Below are positions 44,482 through 55,749 of a DNA stretch of 64,000 bases, one piece after another. The notes beneath the pieces are model-generated. The model was not told the origin of the DNA and made no database searches. It saw only the letters and a program-made list of their open reading frames with translations. Position 1 is the first letter of the stretch. Each line of letters starts with the position of its first letter. The translations under genes were made by a program, and so were the position numbers. Origin of the DNA: Rosa chinensis (taxonomy: Eukaryota > Streptophyta > Magnoliopsida > Rosales > Rosaceae); NCBI RefSeq assembly GCF_002994745.2, contig NC_037091.1, positions 12,834,501-12,898,500 of the forward strand, in the 5' to 3' direction.

Positions 44482-47071
44482 ATGTCGGAAGCATCTGCTA
44501 GCTCCTCTGACCCATCCGCTTCCAATTATGAACCAGCCGCTTCCAATGAAATTGTGGTTGCAAACAACCCTGAAACATCTCAACAAGCAGCCAACAACAC
44601 TGTTCCAACTTCCAGTAAACAAACAAAAGCTTCTAGTGCTCGGTGCTCTGCTCCTAAGAGAAAAAGAGGAGAGAAGAAGAAAGGCAAGCAGAGGTCGGAT
44701 GTCTGGGATCACTTCACGAAGGAGGATCATCCTTTAATTGAGACTGTTGATGGAGTAGAGAAAGTGGTTGGCCATACTAAGAGGGCTCAATGTAAGTACT
44801 GTACTACTCATTTAGCATGCAATTCATATGAAAATGGTACATCATCTCTTAGGAAACACATTGAGATAGTGTGTAAGAAATACCCTGGTAGAGTTAATGT
44901 AGAATCCGGCCAACAAGTTTTGACTAGTGATGGAAGAAGAGGTCAGAGTAGTTTGGTTAGTGTGAATTGGTCACAAGATAATTGTGTGGAAGCTGCAACT
45001 CATATGATAGTTGTCGATGAGTTACCATTTAGTTTCATTGAAAAACCGGGGTTTAATTATTTTTGCAGTGTAGCTGTACCCTTGTTTAAAGTCCCAGGTA
45101 GGAAAGCCATAGTCAAAACCTTTCTAGGCATGTATGATGCCAAGAAGGAGGAGTTGAGGAGGGAATTGAATTCACATTGTGTTTGTTTGACAACAGACAC
45201 TTGGACTTCTTGTCAAAATATAAACTACATGGTGATTACTGCCCATTTTATTGATCGGGGATGGCAGATGCACAAAAGAGTGCTTGCTTTTTGTGTGGTT
45301 CCAAACCACCAAGGTGTAACCATAGGAAAAATCTTAGAGAAGTGTTTGATTGATTGGTCAATAGAGAAGGTTTTAACAATTTCTGTTGACAATGCCTCTG
45401 CCAACAAGCATGCCATTGATTATGTTAGGAAGAAAATGTGCAATTGGGACATAAAACCGATCTGTGGAGGTAAGTTTATGCATGTGAGATGTTTGGCTCA
45501 CATTGTAAACCTAATTGTGAAGAGTGGACTGAATATGATGGAGAGGTCAGTGTCTAGCATAAGGAATGCTGTGAGATATGTTAGAAGTTCGGGTGCTAGG
45601 TTAGATGAATTTAAAAGCTGTGTAGAGCAGGAGAAAGTTGAATGCAATAAGATTTGCATCTTAGATGTTCCAACAAGGTGGAATTCCACCTTTCTTATGT
45701 TGGACACAGCTTTGGAATTGAAAAAAGCATTTGATAGATTGAAGGATGAGGAGGATTCAAGGTACAAAAGCTACTTTGATGAAGATGAGGAAGTTGAAGA
45801 TGATGATGAAACTGAAAATCAGAGTAAGAAGAAAGTGGCTGTAAAAAGGGTAGGGCCACCAAGTGATGCAGATTGGGACAATGCAGCAGTTTTTGTGAAG
45901 TTCTTGAAAGTCTTCTACGATGTGACCCTTAATGTTAGTGCTTCACTTACCCCCACTGCACACAAGGCATTCCATGATATTGTTACTATTGAAGCAGAGC
46001 TTGAAGATCTCAGTTCTATTGGGGTAGGGCCTGATTCAAGTGAATCAGACAAAGTCTTGTACAACATGGCAGTCAAGATGAAGGCCAAGTATTCCAAGTA
46101 TTTTGGGAACTTAGATGACATGAACCAACTCTTCCTAGTTGCTTTGGTCTTAGATCCTAGGTATAAATTGAGAAACATTAGTTGGTTGTGTGAAACAATG
46201 TTGAATTTGTGTGATTGGGAGATCAAGAAGAAATGTGATGAAGTAAAGCAGCTTTTGGTAGACTTGTGTGACTTGTATGGGCAGTCTAATGGTTCACATG
46301 GTGGACCATCCAAGGCTAAGGGTAAAGGTCCAAGTATTTGTGACACAGCTACTAGTAAGACTAGAAGTAGAGCAAGGATTCTTAGTGGGAAGAGGGCTGT
46401 TATGCTAGAAGACTGGAATAGGCAGCTTGAACAGAATAAAGATGTTGTGGTGGGACATGAAGTTGATAGATATTTGCTGGACCCTATAGAAAAACCTGCT
46501 GAAAATGATGATTGGAAGATTTTGGATTGGTGGAAGCTTAATGGAGGTAAATATCCCAACTTGCAATCATTGGCTAGAGATATATTAGCCATACAAGTGT
46601 CTACAGTTGCAAGTGAGTCAAGTTTCAGCACTGGGAAAAGGGTAATAGATCCATACAGAAGCTCTTTAAACCCAAAAACAGTTGAAAAACTGATATGTCT
46701 TCAAAATTGGTTGAAGGCTGATGCCATTATGGGGTTGGAGTACATTCCAACTATAGAGGAAATGGAGTCATATGAACAGATTGAAGCTGGTATGTGTTTT
46801 TGATGTTTTTAGTTTACTATTTTTGAATATGGTACAAGAAACTAGTTTTAAAATCTATGTGATTTACTGTTTTGAGTTTTGACATTGTGCAGACCATGAA
46901 AAAAAGGCTAGAGAGAATGATAAGAAGGGCAAGAACACTATTGTTGTTGCATCTGCATCTGCATCTGCATCTGCATCTGCATCTGCATCTGCACCAAGTG
47001 GCAGAGTAACCAAGAGTTCTGAGGCTTCGGCTTCAGCCCCTACAACCAAGAAGAAAAAGCAGAAAAAATGA
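44482..47071 (+). CDS. hAT transposase (BED zinc finger, hAT dimerisation domain), two exons
   Basis: Exon 1 is 44482-46789 and exon 2 46893-47071, joined across a GT-AG intron (CTG|gtatgt...gtgcag|ACC), giving 828 residues. A Ser/Ala-rich N-terminus is followed by a nuclear-localisation-like KRKRGEKKKGK (about 59-69) and a BED zinc finger (72-131: SDVWDHF, CKYC, H126, C131). The RNase H-like catalytic region has the first aspartate in TTDTW (D239), the second in SVDNASAN (D303) and the conserved CLAH (337-340), then TRWNST. The C-terminal hAT dimerisation domain contains LDWWKLNGGKYPNLQSLARD and STVASESSFSTGKRV. Exon 2 adds an SASASA repeat and a lysine-rich end. No stop or frameshift is seen. 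It would bind the element's ends and catalyse cut-and-paste transposition in the nucleus. The intact TIRs and 8-bp duplication argue against a domesticated gene. Confidence 0.95.
46948..46992 (+). repeat. (TGCATC)n hexanucleotide repeat in transposase exon 2
   Basis: About seven TGCATC units encode the alternating Ser-Ala stretch near the transposase C-terminus. Being coding and a multiple of three, length changes would keep the frame. Confidence 0.9.
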
Positions 47072-47154
47072 TTCAATTTATTGTTTATTTTTATTTGCTG
47101 CATGTGAGACTTTGAGTTTGCAGTTTAATTGCTGGGAATGTGTATTATTGAATT

Positions 47155-47280
47155 TATTGCAGTTCTGCAGTTTGCAGACTTGAGTTTGTTGTTGTATTGC
47201 AGTTCTGCAGTTTGCAGACTTGAGTTTGTTGTTGTATTGCAGTTCTGCAGTTTGCAGACTTGAGTTTGCAGACTTGAGTT
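47155..47280. repeat. 40-bp tandem repeat downstream of the transposase
   Basis: The unit attgcagttctgcagtttgc followed by agacttgagtttgttgttgt repeats about three times, the last copy being shortened. It lies between the transposase stop and the 3' subterminal region. Confidence 0.85.
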
Positions 47281-47940
47281 TGTTGTGTTTGATAGTTTGA
47301 CAGTTTTGATTGTTTGATAGTTTAATGCTTTCATCACTTTCATGCTTTGATAGTTTGGGAGTTTGCAGGAAATTGATAATTTGCTATGTTGATGTTGATT
47401 GTTGAATATGTAGATTGTAGATACTGTTTTGAGTTTGAATGAGTGAATAGATTGTGATATATTGAATCATTTGAATGTATGTATGGAAATCAGGAAAACT
47501 GAAAACTAGAAACCAGAAACGGCTGAAAAGCAGTGTTTCTATGTGGAAAAATCTAGGAACCGATTTTGGAACCGAGAAACCGAGAATGGAACCGAACTGA
47601 GATTGGAACCGAAAAACCGAGGAACCGACCCGAGCATGGTCGGTTCGGTTCTAGATCGGTTCTTGCTCCAAAAAACAGAAAACCCGAACCGATAATCTGA
47701 TGTCGGTTCCGGTTTCGGTTCCGGCGAATTTTTGCATTTTTAGAACCGAATCCAGCCCTAATTTAAAGGATAGTGAGAAAAGAGAAAACAAAATTTCTTA
47801 AATTTATAGCAATGTCTAAATTTTAAGGAAGAATTATGAAAATTTGAGAGATTGCTGTAAAATAGGGAATCTGTTGGAGTTGAAGAAGAACAATTGTTTA
47901 AAGATTTGACTTTTTCTTCCCTATAATACAAAAATTACAG

Positions 47941-48231
47941 AAAATGAGGTTACCGACCCGAACCGCACCGAAAAATGGTTCGGTAACCGCACCGAACTAA
48001 ATCAGTTTCGTTTTATGATCACACCGCACCGAACCGTATAAAAGCGGTTCGGTTGCGGTTTCGGGTCATAAACCGCCCGATTTAAACCGACCCACACCGA
48101 ATTTATTTTAATTACATTTTATTTATTTATTATTTCTTTATTGATGAAAATGTTGGTTTTCAATATATAAGAAATCTATTTTTGATTAGGTTTTCAGTTT
48201 GTAATAAGTTGCTATGTTTGCTTGATCATTG

Positions 48232-48265
<34 letters not shown>

Positions 48266-48597
48266 AATAAGTTGCTATGGTCTTTCTGCAAGTTGCTTGA
48301 TATTTGGGTGATATTTGCCGATTTGTGTGGACTCTAAATGCATTCAAAATTTATTTATGCCTTATTGAAATTGTTAGGTAAAAATAAGCCTGATTTTGGC
48401 TCTCTCTTTCAAGTTGAAATTAATAAATCGCTCCAAACCGAAACCGACCCGCACCTCACCGAAAAATAGTGTAACCGAAATAATCGGTTCAGCCCTTTTG
48501 TAATTCGGTTGCGGTTTGATATATAGGCCAACCGAAAAAAGTGGTTTGGTTGCGGTTTGGGCCTCAAACCGAACCGAACCACACCACGTCCACCCCT
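47941..48597. mobile_element. hAT-like remnant with GGTTCGGTT motifs
   Basis: The right end in reverse complement reads TAGGGGTGGACGTGG, a hAT-type terminus. Both ends are rich in CGGTTCGGTT/ACCGAACC motifs like those of the neighbouring complete hAT element. I did not find a matching left terminus or a flanking 8-bp duplication, so the left border (about 47941) is approximate and the element is truncated. It contains no transposase. Confidence 0.55.
48232..48265. repeat. (TA)n(TG)n compound microsatellite
   Basis: About seven TA units followed by ten TG units, within the hAT-like remnant. Confidence 0.9.
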
Positions 48598-48831
48598 AAT
48601 TAAATACATGTCCGGCCATCAATAAAACAACGAAATCATGTCAGTTGAAGCACATGAGGCTACATCAAGTCATTCCAATGCTGGTAACATTTCTGGTTAA
48701 GTAATGGAATTGTTTTTAACATTTCTGGTAACTTTATTTTGTCGACTACTACATACTGCAGCATAAGAACTCAACGGGACCTACATATCCTACATATTGC
48801 AGTTATCTCCTAGATAATTAATTAATTATTA

Positions 48832-49257
48832 TTATGCTTTCGCTTGTGGTGCCTCCCACTTGTACAGAAAGTCATCTTGATTGTCTTTGTTGAAGCCATG
48901 CACGCCATCTTGGGCAGCTTTCCAGTTGCACTTGTCTTCACATCTAATGATATCCCGACTGGCTCTGTAGATGTCAAATGTTCCTGATCCTTCTTTGCAA
49001 TTAAATGAACAGAAGAAAAGCGTTGTTGCCCATACATTAACTTTGAAGCTCCATTCGTAATGACCTCCATTGGGTATGACCTGGGCGCCTAGATCGTCGT
49101 CCCCGGATTTACAGTGGACATTGAGTTCTTGCCCGTCAGGTAATGTGTTGTCGATCGAGGTCACGACTTTGAAGGGTACCACAGCGGTTGTAAGCGCCAC
49201 AAAGGAAGCAATGAACAAGGCGAGCAGCAAAGCTTGGTAGCAAAATATTACACCCAT
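48832..49257 (-). CDS. S-protein homologue (SPH), intact and divergent
   Basis: 141 residues from ATG 49257. An in-frame ATG at 49299 would add 14 residues ahead of the hydrophobic segment. I prefer 49257 because the signal peptide (VIFCYQALLLALFIASFVALTTA) then begins at the N-terminus. Family blocks: FKVVTSIDNTLPDGQ, LNVHCKSGDDDLGAQVIP, YEWSFKVN, TTLFFCSFNC, GTFDIYRASRDIIRCEDKCNW, and a C-terminus FLYKWEAP without the usual YDC cysteine. It has instead an extra cysteine in FNC. It is predicted to be secreted. It is the least similar to the other copies in the window, suggesting an old duplication. Confidence 0.93.
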   Translation of the reverse strand: MGVIFCYQALLLALFIASFVALTTAVVPFKVVTSIDNTLPDGQELNVHCKSGDDDLGAQVIPNGGHYEWSFKVNVWATTLFFCSFNCKEGSGTFDIYRASRDIIRCEDKCNWKAAQDGVHGFNKDNQDDFLYKWEAPQAKA

Positions 49258-49299
49258 GATTGTTCTCAGAATTGTATGCTTGCAAACTACCATAGGCAT

Positions 49300-49425
49300 G
49301 TTTATACAGCCAGCGGTGGCCTAGTTTTGGATTTACGTACTTATAATTGAAAGATTGCACACTAGATTTTCTTCCTATTATGGAAGAATTCTGGTCGATT
49401 TTCTTCCTTATATTTTTCTCTAAAG
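49300..49425. other. Upstream region of the SPH gene
   Basis: Short non-coding interval upstream of the divergent SPH gene, with the likely core promoter on the minus strand. No distinct TATA box is convincing. Confidence 0.4.
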
Positions 49426-50025
49426 TTTGTTGTCTTTTTTAATGGAATTTGGGCGAATTAATTGCACGTTTACTTACACGGATTTGACAACTTGCTTACT
49501 TTTTGATGTGCTTGGCTTGGATTAACATTTTTACGGTGTTACGAAAACGTGAAAGTCATGTGTTGAAATTATTTGTCATACTTTCATTTAAGTTTACATA
49601 ATGGCGTGTATTTTTTAAATTACTTTACTTCTTTATTATTTTTATATTTGTCCAAGTGGATTGTCTCCCTTAATTTTGATTAGAAAATGAGTTGGTTGCC
49701 TTTGTTTATCACCTGAACTATACCAAACTTATGTATTTTTTATTGTAATCCAAAATTTTTATGGATCAGTAATTTATAAGTTTGTTGTCTTTTTTAATGG
49801 AATTTGGGTGAATTAATTGCACGTTTACTTACACGGATTTGGCAACTTGCTTACTTTTCGATGTGCCTGGGTTAACATTTTTATGGTGTTACGAAAACGT
49901 GAAAGTCATGTGTTGAAATTATTTGTCATACTTTCATTTAAGTTTAGATAATGGCGTATATTTTTTAAATTACTTTACTTATTTATTATTTTGATATCTG
50001 TCCAAGTGGATTGTCTCTCTTAATT

Positions 50026-50829
50026 GAGAGTTTCTATTGGGACCTCCAAATATGCTCACTTAACCTCATTCTATTATGAATTATTAAATGACATATATAA
50101 CCTACTATAAAATGACTATTAAGGACAATAATTAAACCAAAAAAATATTATATTTATTTTATATAGACTTTCCAATTCAATAATATTAGATTGTATTCCT
50201 TATTATTTTCCTTATTTATTTTCATTTTCCAATTTCACTACATACTCATTAAAGCATTCATATATATTTAATAAGAATTAAAAATATGATTAAAATAATG
50301 TAACATAAAAATGTATGATATATATGTTGAACGCATATTGGTGAGGGAAAAAAAAATAAATCCTCTTATGACTTATGACCTAAATCTAAGTCAATCCATC
50401 ATATTTGCAAAAAAAAAAAAAATAATAATAATAATAATAATAATAACAATAATAATAATAATATTTAAATAATTAATCATGTAGTACAAAAAATAAACAT
50501 TAAAAAAAAATTGAGAATAAAAACAAATGATTTTTTTTTTGCACAGCTAAAATAGAAAAAAAAATAAATAAAAAAACATAATAGTTCATGGCATTTTCTT
50601 ATTGATTACACATTAATTTTTGAAACTCAAGTTTGATTAAGAAATGTATATTTAGTTAAGATTTATAGAGTGATTAAATCATTGAAATGACTAAATTTGT
50701 TTGCAAATTATATGAGAGAGGTTATTTGAGGAAGTTTAATGAGTAAATTTAATATTTGAAAATTTGATAAGAGGTGTAAAAAGCATAGAGGTCAAGTGAG
50801 TAAATTTGGAGATTCCAATAGAAAAACTC
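50026..50829. mobile_element. MULE-type MITE in the duplicated unit
   Basis: 804 bp. The left end, GAGAGTTTCTATTGGGACC, and the right end in reverse, GAGTTTTTCTATTGGAATC, form a terminal inverted repeat that continues through CTCCAAATWTRCTCACTT. A perfect 9-bp duplication, ctcttaatt, flanks it (50017-50025 and 50830-50838). The uninterrupted unit 1 nearby shows the unfilled site. The interior is very AT-rich and non-coding. Confidence 0.9.
50421..50463. repeat. (AAT)n microsatellite
   Basis: About 14 AAT units with one interruption (aac), following an A run, inside the MULE MITE. Confidence 0.9.
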
Positions 50830-50945
50830 CTCTTAATTTTGATTAGAAAATGAGTTGGTTGCCTTTGTTTATCACCTGAACTATACTGAAATTATGTATT
50901 TTTTATTATAATCCAAAATTTTTATGGATCAGTAATTTACCCTGC

Positions 50946-51249
50946 ACTTAAAAATATCGAAAATCCAAAAATTTATTTTAGATCAGTAGATTCGTAAATA
51001 TTTTATTGTGGGTCGTTGCATGAGTTAATTAATGCATACTGTACCTAAAGCTCGCTTTTACCGTAACCTCCATTGCCCAAGACCTAAGGCTCCTTTGATA
51101 TACTCTCCTCTTTTGTTAGCCTCGAGCTGTACTGGAGATGTTTAACTCTAATTTTTTTGGTGTCCTTTAAGATCATAGAGATTAATTAAGTTCAGGTCTT
51201 CGAGCAGTGATGTTAGAATTTAGAAATAGGCCTCATTATGACTTCAGTT
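50946..51249. other. Intergenic DNA
   Basis: About 300 bp of non-coding DNA between the tandem duplication and the 5' LTR of copia element 5. Nothing recognisable. Confidence 0.5.
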
Positions 51250-51464
51250 TGTTAAAAGAAAAACACATTATGTACTTTCGTCAAAGAAACATACAAAAAG
51301 GGAATCAAGGAATTGCAATCACATCACAGTCAGTATTTACTATCATTATTGTAATTGATGTTAATTGATATTTCCATTGTAATTTCATCCCTATATAAAG
51401 GGGCTATGAAATGAAATGAGTAGACCAATTTCAATTCCATTTTACTTTTACACGTTATCAGCAC
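51250..51464 (+). repeat. 5' LTR (family A) and primer site of element 5
   Basis: The LTR is 51250-51452 (203 bp, TGTTAAAAG...TTTTACA). The primer-site motif cgttatcagcac follows at 51453-51464. A TATA-like TATATAAAGG lies near 51392-51401. Confidence 0.92.
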
Positions 51465-52328
51465 ACTCAAAGCAAATAGCCAAAAGAAAAAAGCCTTAGC
51501 TTCAAAAAAAAAACCAAAACCCTAGAAGAAATTTTTTCTTTTCTACTGCCACCCAATTCCAAAAAAAAAAAAAAAAAAATCTTCATCCTGCCGCCAAGAC
51601 CATTCCTAGCCTAGCTCTGCACACAGCCTGCTCCCCTGTACACAGCACTGGCCTCGCCTACACACAGCACCTAGCCTAGCTCTACAAGCGCACCGACCTC
51701 TCCTCCAAGCAGCCCACCAATCCCAGCAGTCACCGATCCTAGCAGTCGCGTCGGTGACACTGATCCCATTGACCGATCCCAGCAGCACGCGCACCTTGCA
51801 AGAACAACCTCGCACCTCGCAGCCCCACAACCGGCCAGCCCATGCACCTCGCACCGGCGACCCACCATTCCAGCCTCGGCCCAACCTCCAAACTCCCCAA
51901 GGAGCACCATCGCTGCAGATACCCATTTGCAATCCAGAAAGAAGAAGACACGAAGGAGGAAGAAGAGAAGGAAAAAAAAACAGAGAAAAAAAAGTGACCT
52001 GGCCCAAAAAAAGAAGAAGAAGCGGCCCATAAAAAAAAAAGGAATCAGGCCCATTAAAAAAAAAAAAAAAAAGGAATCAGGCCCATTTTTCTCAAGTCTA
52101 ACAAAATCGCTAGGCGCGCCTGCTTCAACACGCGCATGCACTAAGATCGTTTTATTTTTCTCGAAATCAAGTATGTTTTCTTTTAATTTCATACTCCGGT
52201 ATATTTAATTGTTTATAACTAGAACTTTTGAGCATGTTTAGTCAGATAATATTAATCCTTTTAAGCATGCCTTGTTATTTTAATTTATTTTTATATGATT
52301 ATCTTTAAGCATGATTTATAATTATGTT
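51465..52328 (+). other. Leader of element 5, part 1
   Basis: C-rich sequence (51590-51940) followed by A/G-rich sequence with GGCCC interruptions (51945-52085), as in element 1. Apparent reading frames here are due to composition. It ends at atgtt (52324-52328), the left target duplication of the nested solo LTR. Confidence 0.6.
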
Positions 52329-53801
52329 TGTCACGCCCCTGAATTTTAACACAATTAAAAATCGATATATAACCCCATAATTATACATGCGTGAACGTTC
52401 AGCCATCAATACCAAATACCTGGAAAACTTTTTCCCTTTATACCATATACATATTGATGCCCTGAACCCACTATGTCAATATTGACCCGCCCACAAAGTC
52501 ATATATTACATAAGCTTACGAATTAAATTGTCAACAACAAGATAAAACGTAAAAGCTCCTCAGAGTTTACTACAAAGCGGAAGTCATAACAATGGCAAAG
52601 CCAATCAAATTTGCTTCCTACCAGTTCTGCTGCCAACAAGATACCTCAGCTTCCGCCACGATTTCCCTGACCTGCAAGATTAACCCCTACACCGTTTGAA
52701 TAGTGCACCGGGTTGTCACACAACAAACCCGGTAAGCTTTTGCAAGCCCGTATGAGTAACTCAAAACAACTCATACAAATTCACAAGATAAAAGCCCACA
52801 CAACTCACGCCAAACACAAGGAAAACCTTTCGACTCGAGAATAAGGAAAACATACCATGCTTCCCAAAAACAATACTCTTTTCCAAAAAGGAAATCACAA
52901 AAGCCACACCGTGGCAAAATCATATAAATCGTTAACCTAACAATTCAAATATGATTAATCGATCCAACCTGGATAAAACGCATAAGCACATCAATCATAC
53001 CTATCGTTAACCTAACAATAGCATATGATTCACAAGTCCTCCCAGGACATTTAAAAGAAAGAATCCTCGAAACTCTCTTTTAAAAACACGTACTCATGAG
53101 CATCAGATAGCTCCCCGCTACCTCCCATGATGTACCAACAACAAATCAGTCCAACCTAGACACACAACACATCAACACAGATTCACCACGAAGCCACTAA
53201 TACATGAATACATATGTGTGTGTGTGTGTCTATATATGTACACACATAGTCATCCACTTAGAAATGCCACTAGTACATGAATACATATGTGTGTGTGTGT
53301 GTGTACACACATAGTCATCCACTCAGAAATACCACTAATACCATATATAGTCACAGTTAATCCCATAACTCCAAGACAATATGGTAACTAGGCTCATAAC
53401 ACAGATAAATCATTGGTCACCATCTGCAACCTATCACCATCTGTGACTCTTGGTTTTCAGACCCTGTCTGGTCTTAGAACCAACCGTTGGTCACCATCTG
53501 CGACCCATGCTTTTCAGACCCCATTTGGTCTCAAGTCAACGTTAAGTAAGTCACACCTGACCTAAAAACGTTACGACCATCTAGTTCCGGCTTTCTCTAT
53601 CCTTGCTCACCATCTGTGACCCTTGGTACAAGGACCAATACATTTAAAATGAGTCACGCTTGACTCCAAAATGTAACATCAAACTCAATACTTTTCAAAC
53701 AATAGAAAACATCTTTTTCCAAAATATTGTTTCTATGAAAAGTCCCATTCAACAATAATATGAACCTATCATGCATATTATTCATCACGCATCATCCACA
53801 A

Positions 53802-53840
<39 letters not shown>

Positions 53841-55270
53841 AAATATATATATACGTAGTCATTCGCTCAGGAATGCCTACTAATACCAACAATAGTTTGC
53901 AGTTAAATAATTAACGCCAAAACGATAATGGTAATTCCGTTCATTAATGAACCTTGTGAGATTACTCACCTCGAAACTCCCGCTGCGTCTTCAATACAGA
54001 AAAAGGCAGCCATACCACAAAACAACCATCCAAGGATACCTCGTCAAGTACCTAATCACATACGGTTTCAACTTAGCAACAATCCACAAACCATTTAAGT
54101 CTGAAACCTCTGTTTTGAACTAAAATCCCCAAAGTGACGCCAATCAAGATGAAACCACATCCGAGACCACCCAATGTCTCCGGAATACTTCTACGATCGA
54201 TATGCCAAAACCACAAGTCGATCGGAAGCTCGAATCCTCACGGATCGAAACATCGAACGGTCCGAAACCGTAAAAATCACAACATGCTCATACGATCTCC
54301 AAAAATTACAAACAATATATCGAAATGCTCGTATCAACGAGTAGATCGAACTCAGGAACAGAAATTATCCCTGAGGTGGCCGGAAACAGCCGGAAAACAC
54401 CACCACAGAGGCGGCGCTGCCGCCGGCCCAAAGTCGGAATTTGACAAAACTTCCAACACCAAAGTTCTTCGTCTCAACTCCAATTTAAACTTTCATAACT
54501 ACACCAAAGTCCAAATATGAACCAATCGATCGAATTTTACCTTAGAACAAAACAGCTCGATTGAAACCCTAGAATTTCAATTCCAAAATTCGACCTCCAT
54601 GAGTTAAATCGATGCAAGCCACCTTGTGGGAACCATCAACGACCTCCAAGCTCCAAAAGCCCTCAAGAATCACCGCCAAAGGTGGCCGGAATCTCCAACT
54701 CCGATCAAGGCGATTTCATCCCCGAAGCGACCACTTCCAGTCGATGTAGCTCCCTCCACAGCTCGAATCTCTCTTCAATCCTTCCACAGACCTCAAGGGG
54801 GGATTGAGGCGAGCAAAACCCACTTTTGAATTGAAGCAAACGGTGGCCGGAGGAGCGAGAACGACGCCGGTGAAAATGGAGGCTGTGCACGACTTGGGAG
54901 AGAAGAGACCGAGCTCGGGGTTCCATTTCGGGAAATCTGGGCTCTTTTGCAATTTCCGAAAATTTTCGTCCTTTTACCAAAATGGAAAGTTTTTCCGAAG
55001 TCCATAACTTCTTCATACGAACTCCGATTCTCGCATTCTTCATGTCCACGAACTCGTATCGAAGCGCTCTACAACTTTTGTGAAGAAAGGTTTCGAAGAA
55101 TCCCAATGAATAAAAAGTCAACCTTTGCGCCCCCCTTAAATGACGCTTCTTGAATAATTATTCGCCCGAAACACTTCCGCTCCATCCACGAGCCACGAAA
55201 CCGTCCGATACCCACAATTTAAATTCCGGAAAATCCTCGGAAAATAAATATGAATTTCCGGGGCATCACA
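52329..55270. mobile_element. Solo LTR (2942 bp) nested in the leader of element 5
   Basis: It starts TGTCACGCCCCTGAATTTT and ends TTCCGGGGCATCACA (TG...CA), with a perfect 5-bp duplication, atgtt, at 52324-52328 and 55271-55275. The copia leader sequence continues across the gap. It has no coding sequence. It is homologous along its length to 58830-61762. Internal features include a 70-bp duplication with a GT run (about 53195-53330), repeated ACCATCTG phrases (53415-53620) and a TA run (53804-53835). The length and ends suggest a Ty3/gypsy LTR; orientation is not settled. Confidence 0.9.
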
Positions 55271-55749
55271 ATGTTTAAGCATGCTTTAAATATTTTATTT
55301 TTTATATTTTTATTTATGAAATCTTAAGCACGTTTTTTTATTTTATTTACGCTTATATAAATTATGCCTACGCATGATTTATATTATGCTATTGTTTACA
55401 TTTTATTTTATGCATGATATATTATTGCTGTTATTATGTGTAGTACATAATTTTTTTGTATATTTGTGAAATTTGAGCATACCATGCAATTTATTTTTTT
55501 ATTCTTTATTATGTGCTATGATTATTCCTTATTTAGAATGCTATACAAAAATTGCATTTTGCCATGATAATGAAAATTCATGCGCATTATAAATACATAC
55601 TTACCGTGATAAAGTATTTATACATAGCATCGGAAAAATGTGACCATTACGAATCTTGGTTTTGAAATCTAATTCATATTTTTTGGAAAATAATTTACAT
55701 GGATGTCTTTATGACTGCGTAATTTATATCTTCCCTCTTGTTTATGTAG
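55271..55749 (+). other. Leader of element 5, part 2
   Basis: Continuation of the AT-rich family A leader, ending tttatgtag directly before the gag ATG. It lacks the MITE seen in element 1. Confidence 0.6.

Larger units (their letters stand above)
42129..47760 (+). mobile_element. Complete hAT transposon with open transposase gene
   Basis: 5632 bp. The ends TAGGGCTGGGATT (left) and TAGGGCTGGATTC (right, reverse complement) form a short terminal inverted repeat. A perfect 8-bp duplication, atttaaag, flanks it (42121-42128 and 47761-47768). Both subterminal regions (42145-42300 and 47555-47745) are packed with GGTTCGGTT/GAACCGAA motifs, likely transposase-binding sites. Inside are a 165-bp tandem repeat, four exon-like cassettes, a two-exon transposase gene (44482-47071) and a 40-bp tandem repeat. 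All parts needed for autonomy appear present. Confidence 0.95.
49426..50945. repeat. 356-bp tandem duplication, second copy split by a MITE
   Basis: Unit 1 (about 49426-49781) and unit 2 (about 49782-50025 plus 50839-50945) are near-identical: both begin gtttgttgtcttttttaatg and end with atggatcagtaattta. Unit 2 is interrupted by the MULE MITE at 50026-50829. The duplication therefore came before the insertion. It is non-coding. Confidence 0.88.

Noticed and set aside
44482..47071. Transposase as a domesticated host gene
   Set aside because: It lies between matching terminal repeats with a perfect 8-bp target duplication, so it belongs to a transposon.
54134..55153. Several frames of 65-140 codons within the first long solo LTR
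   Set aside because: They overlap each other on both strands, are not conserved as frames in the second LTR copy, and lie inside a non-coding LTR.
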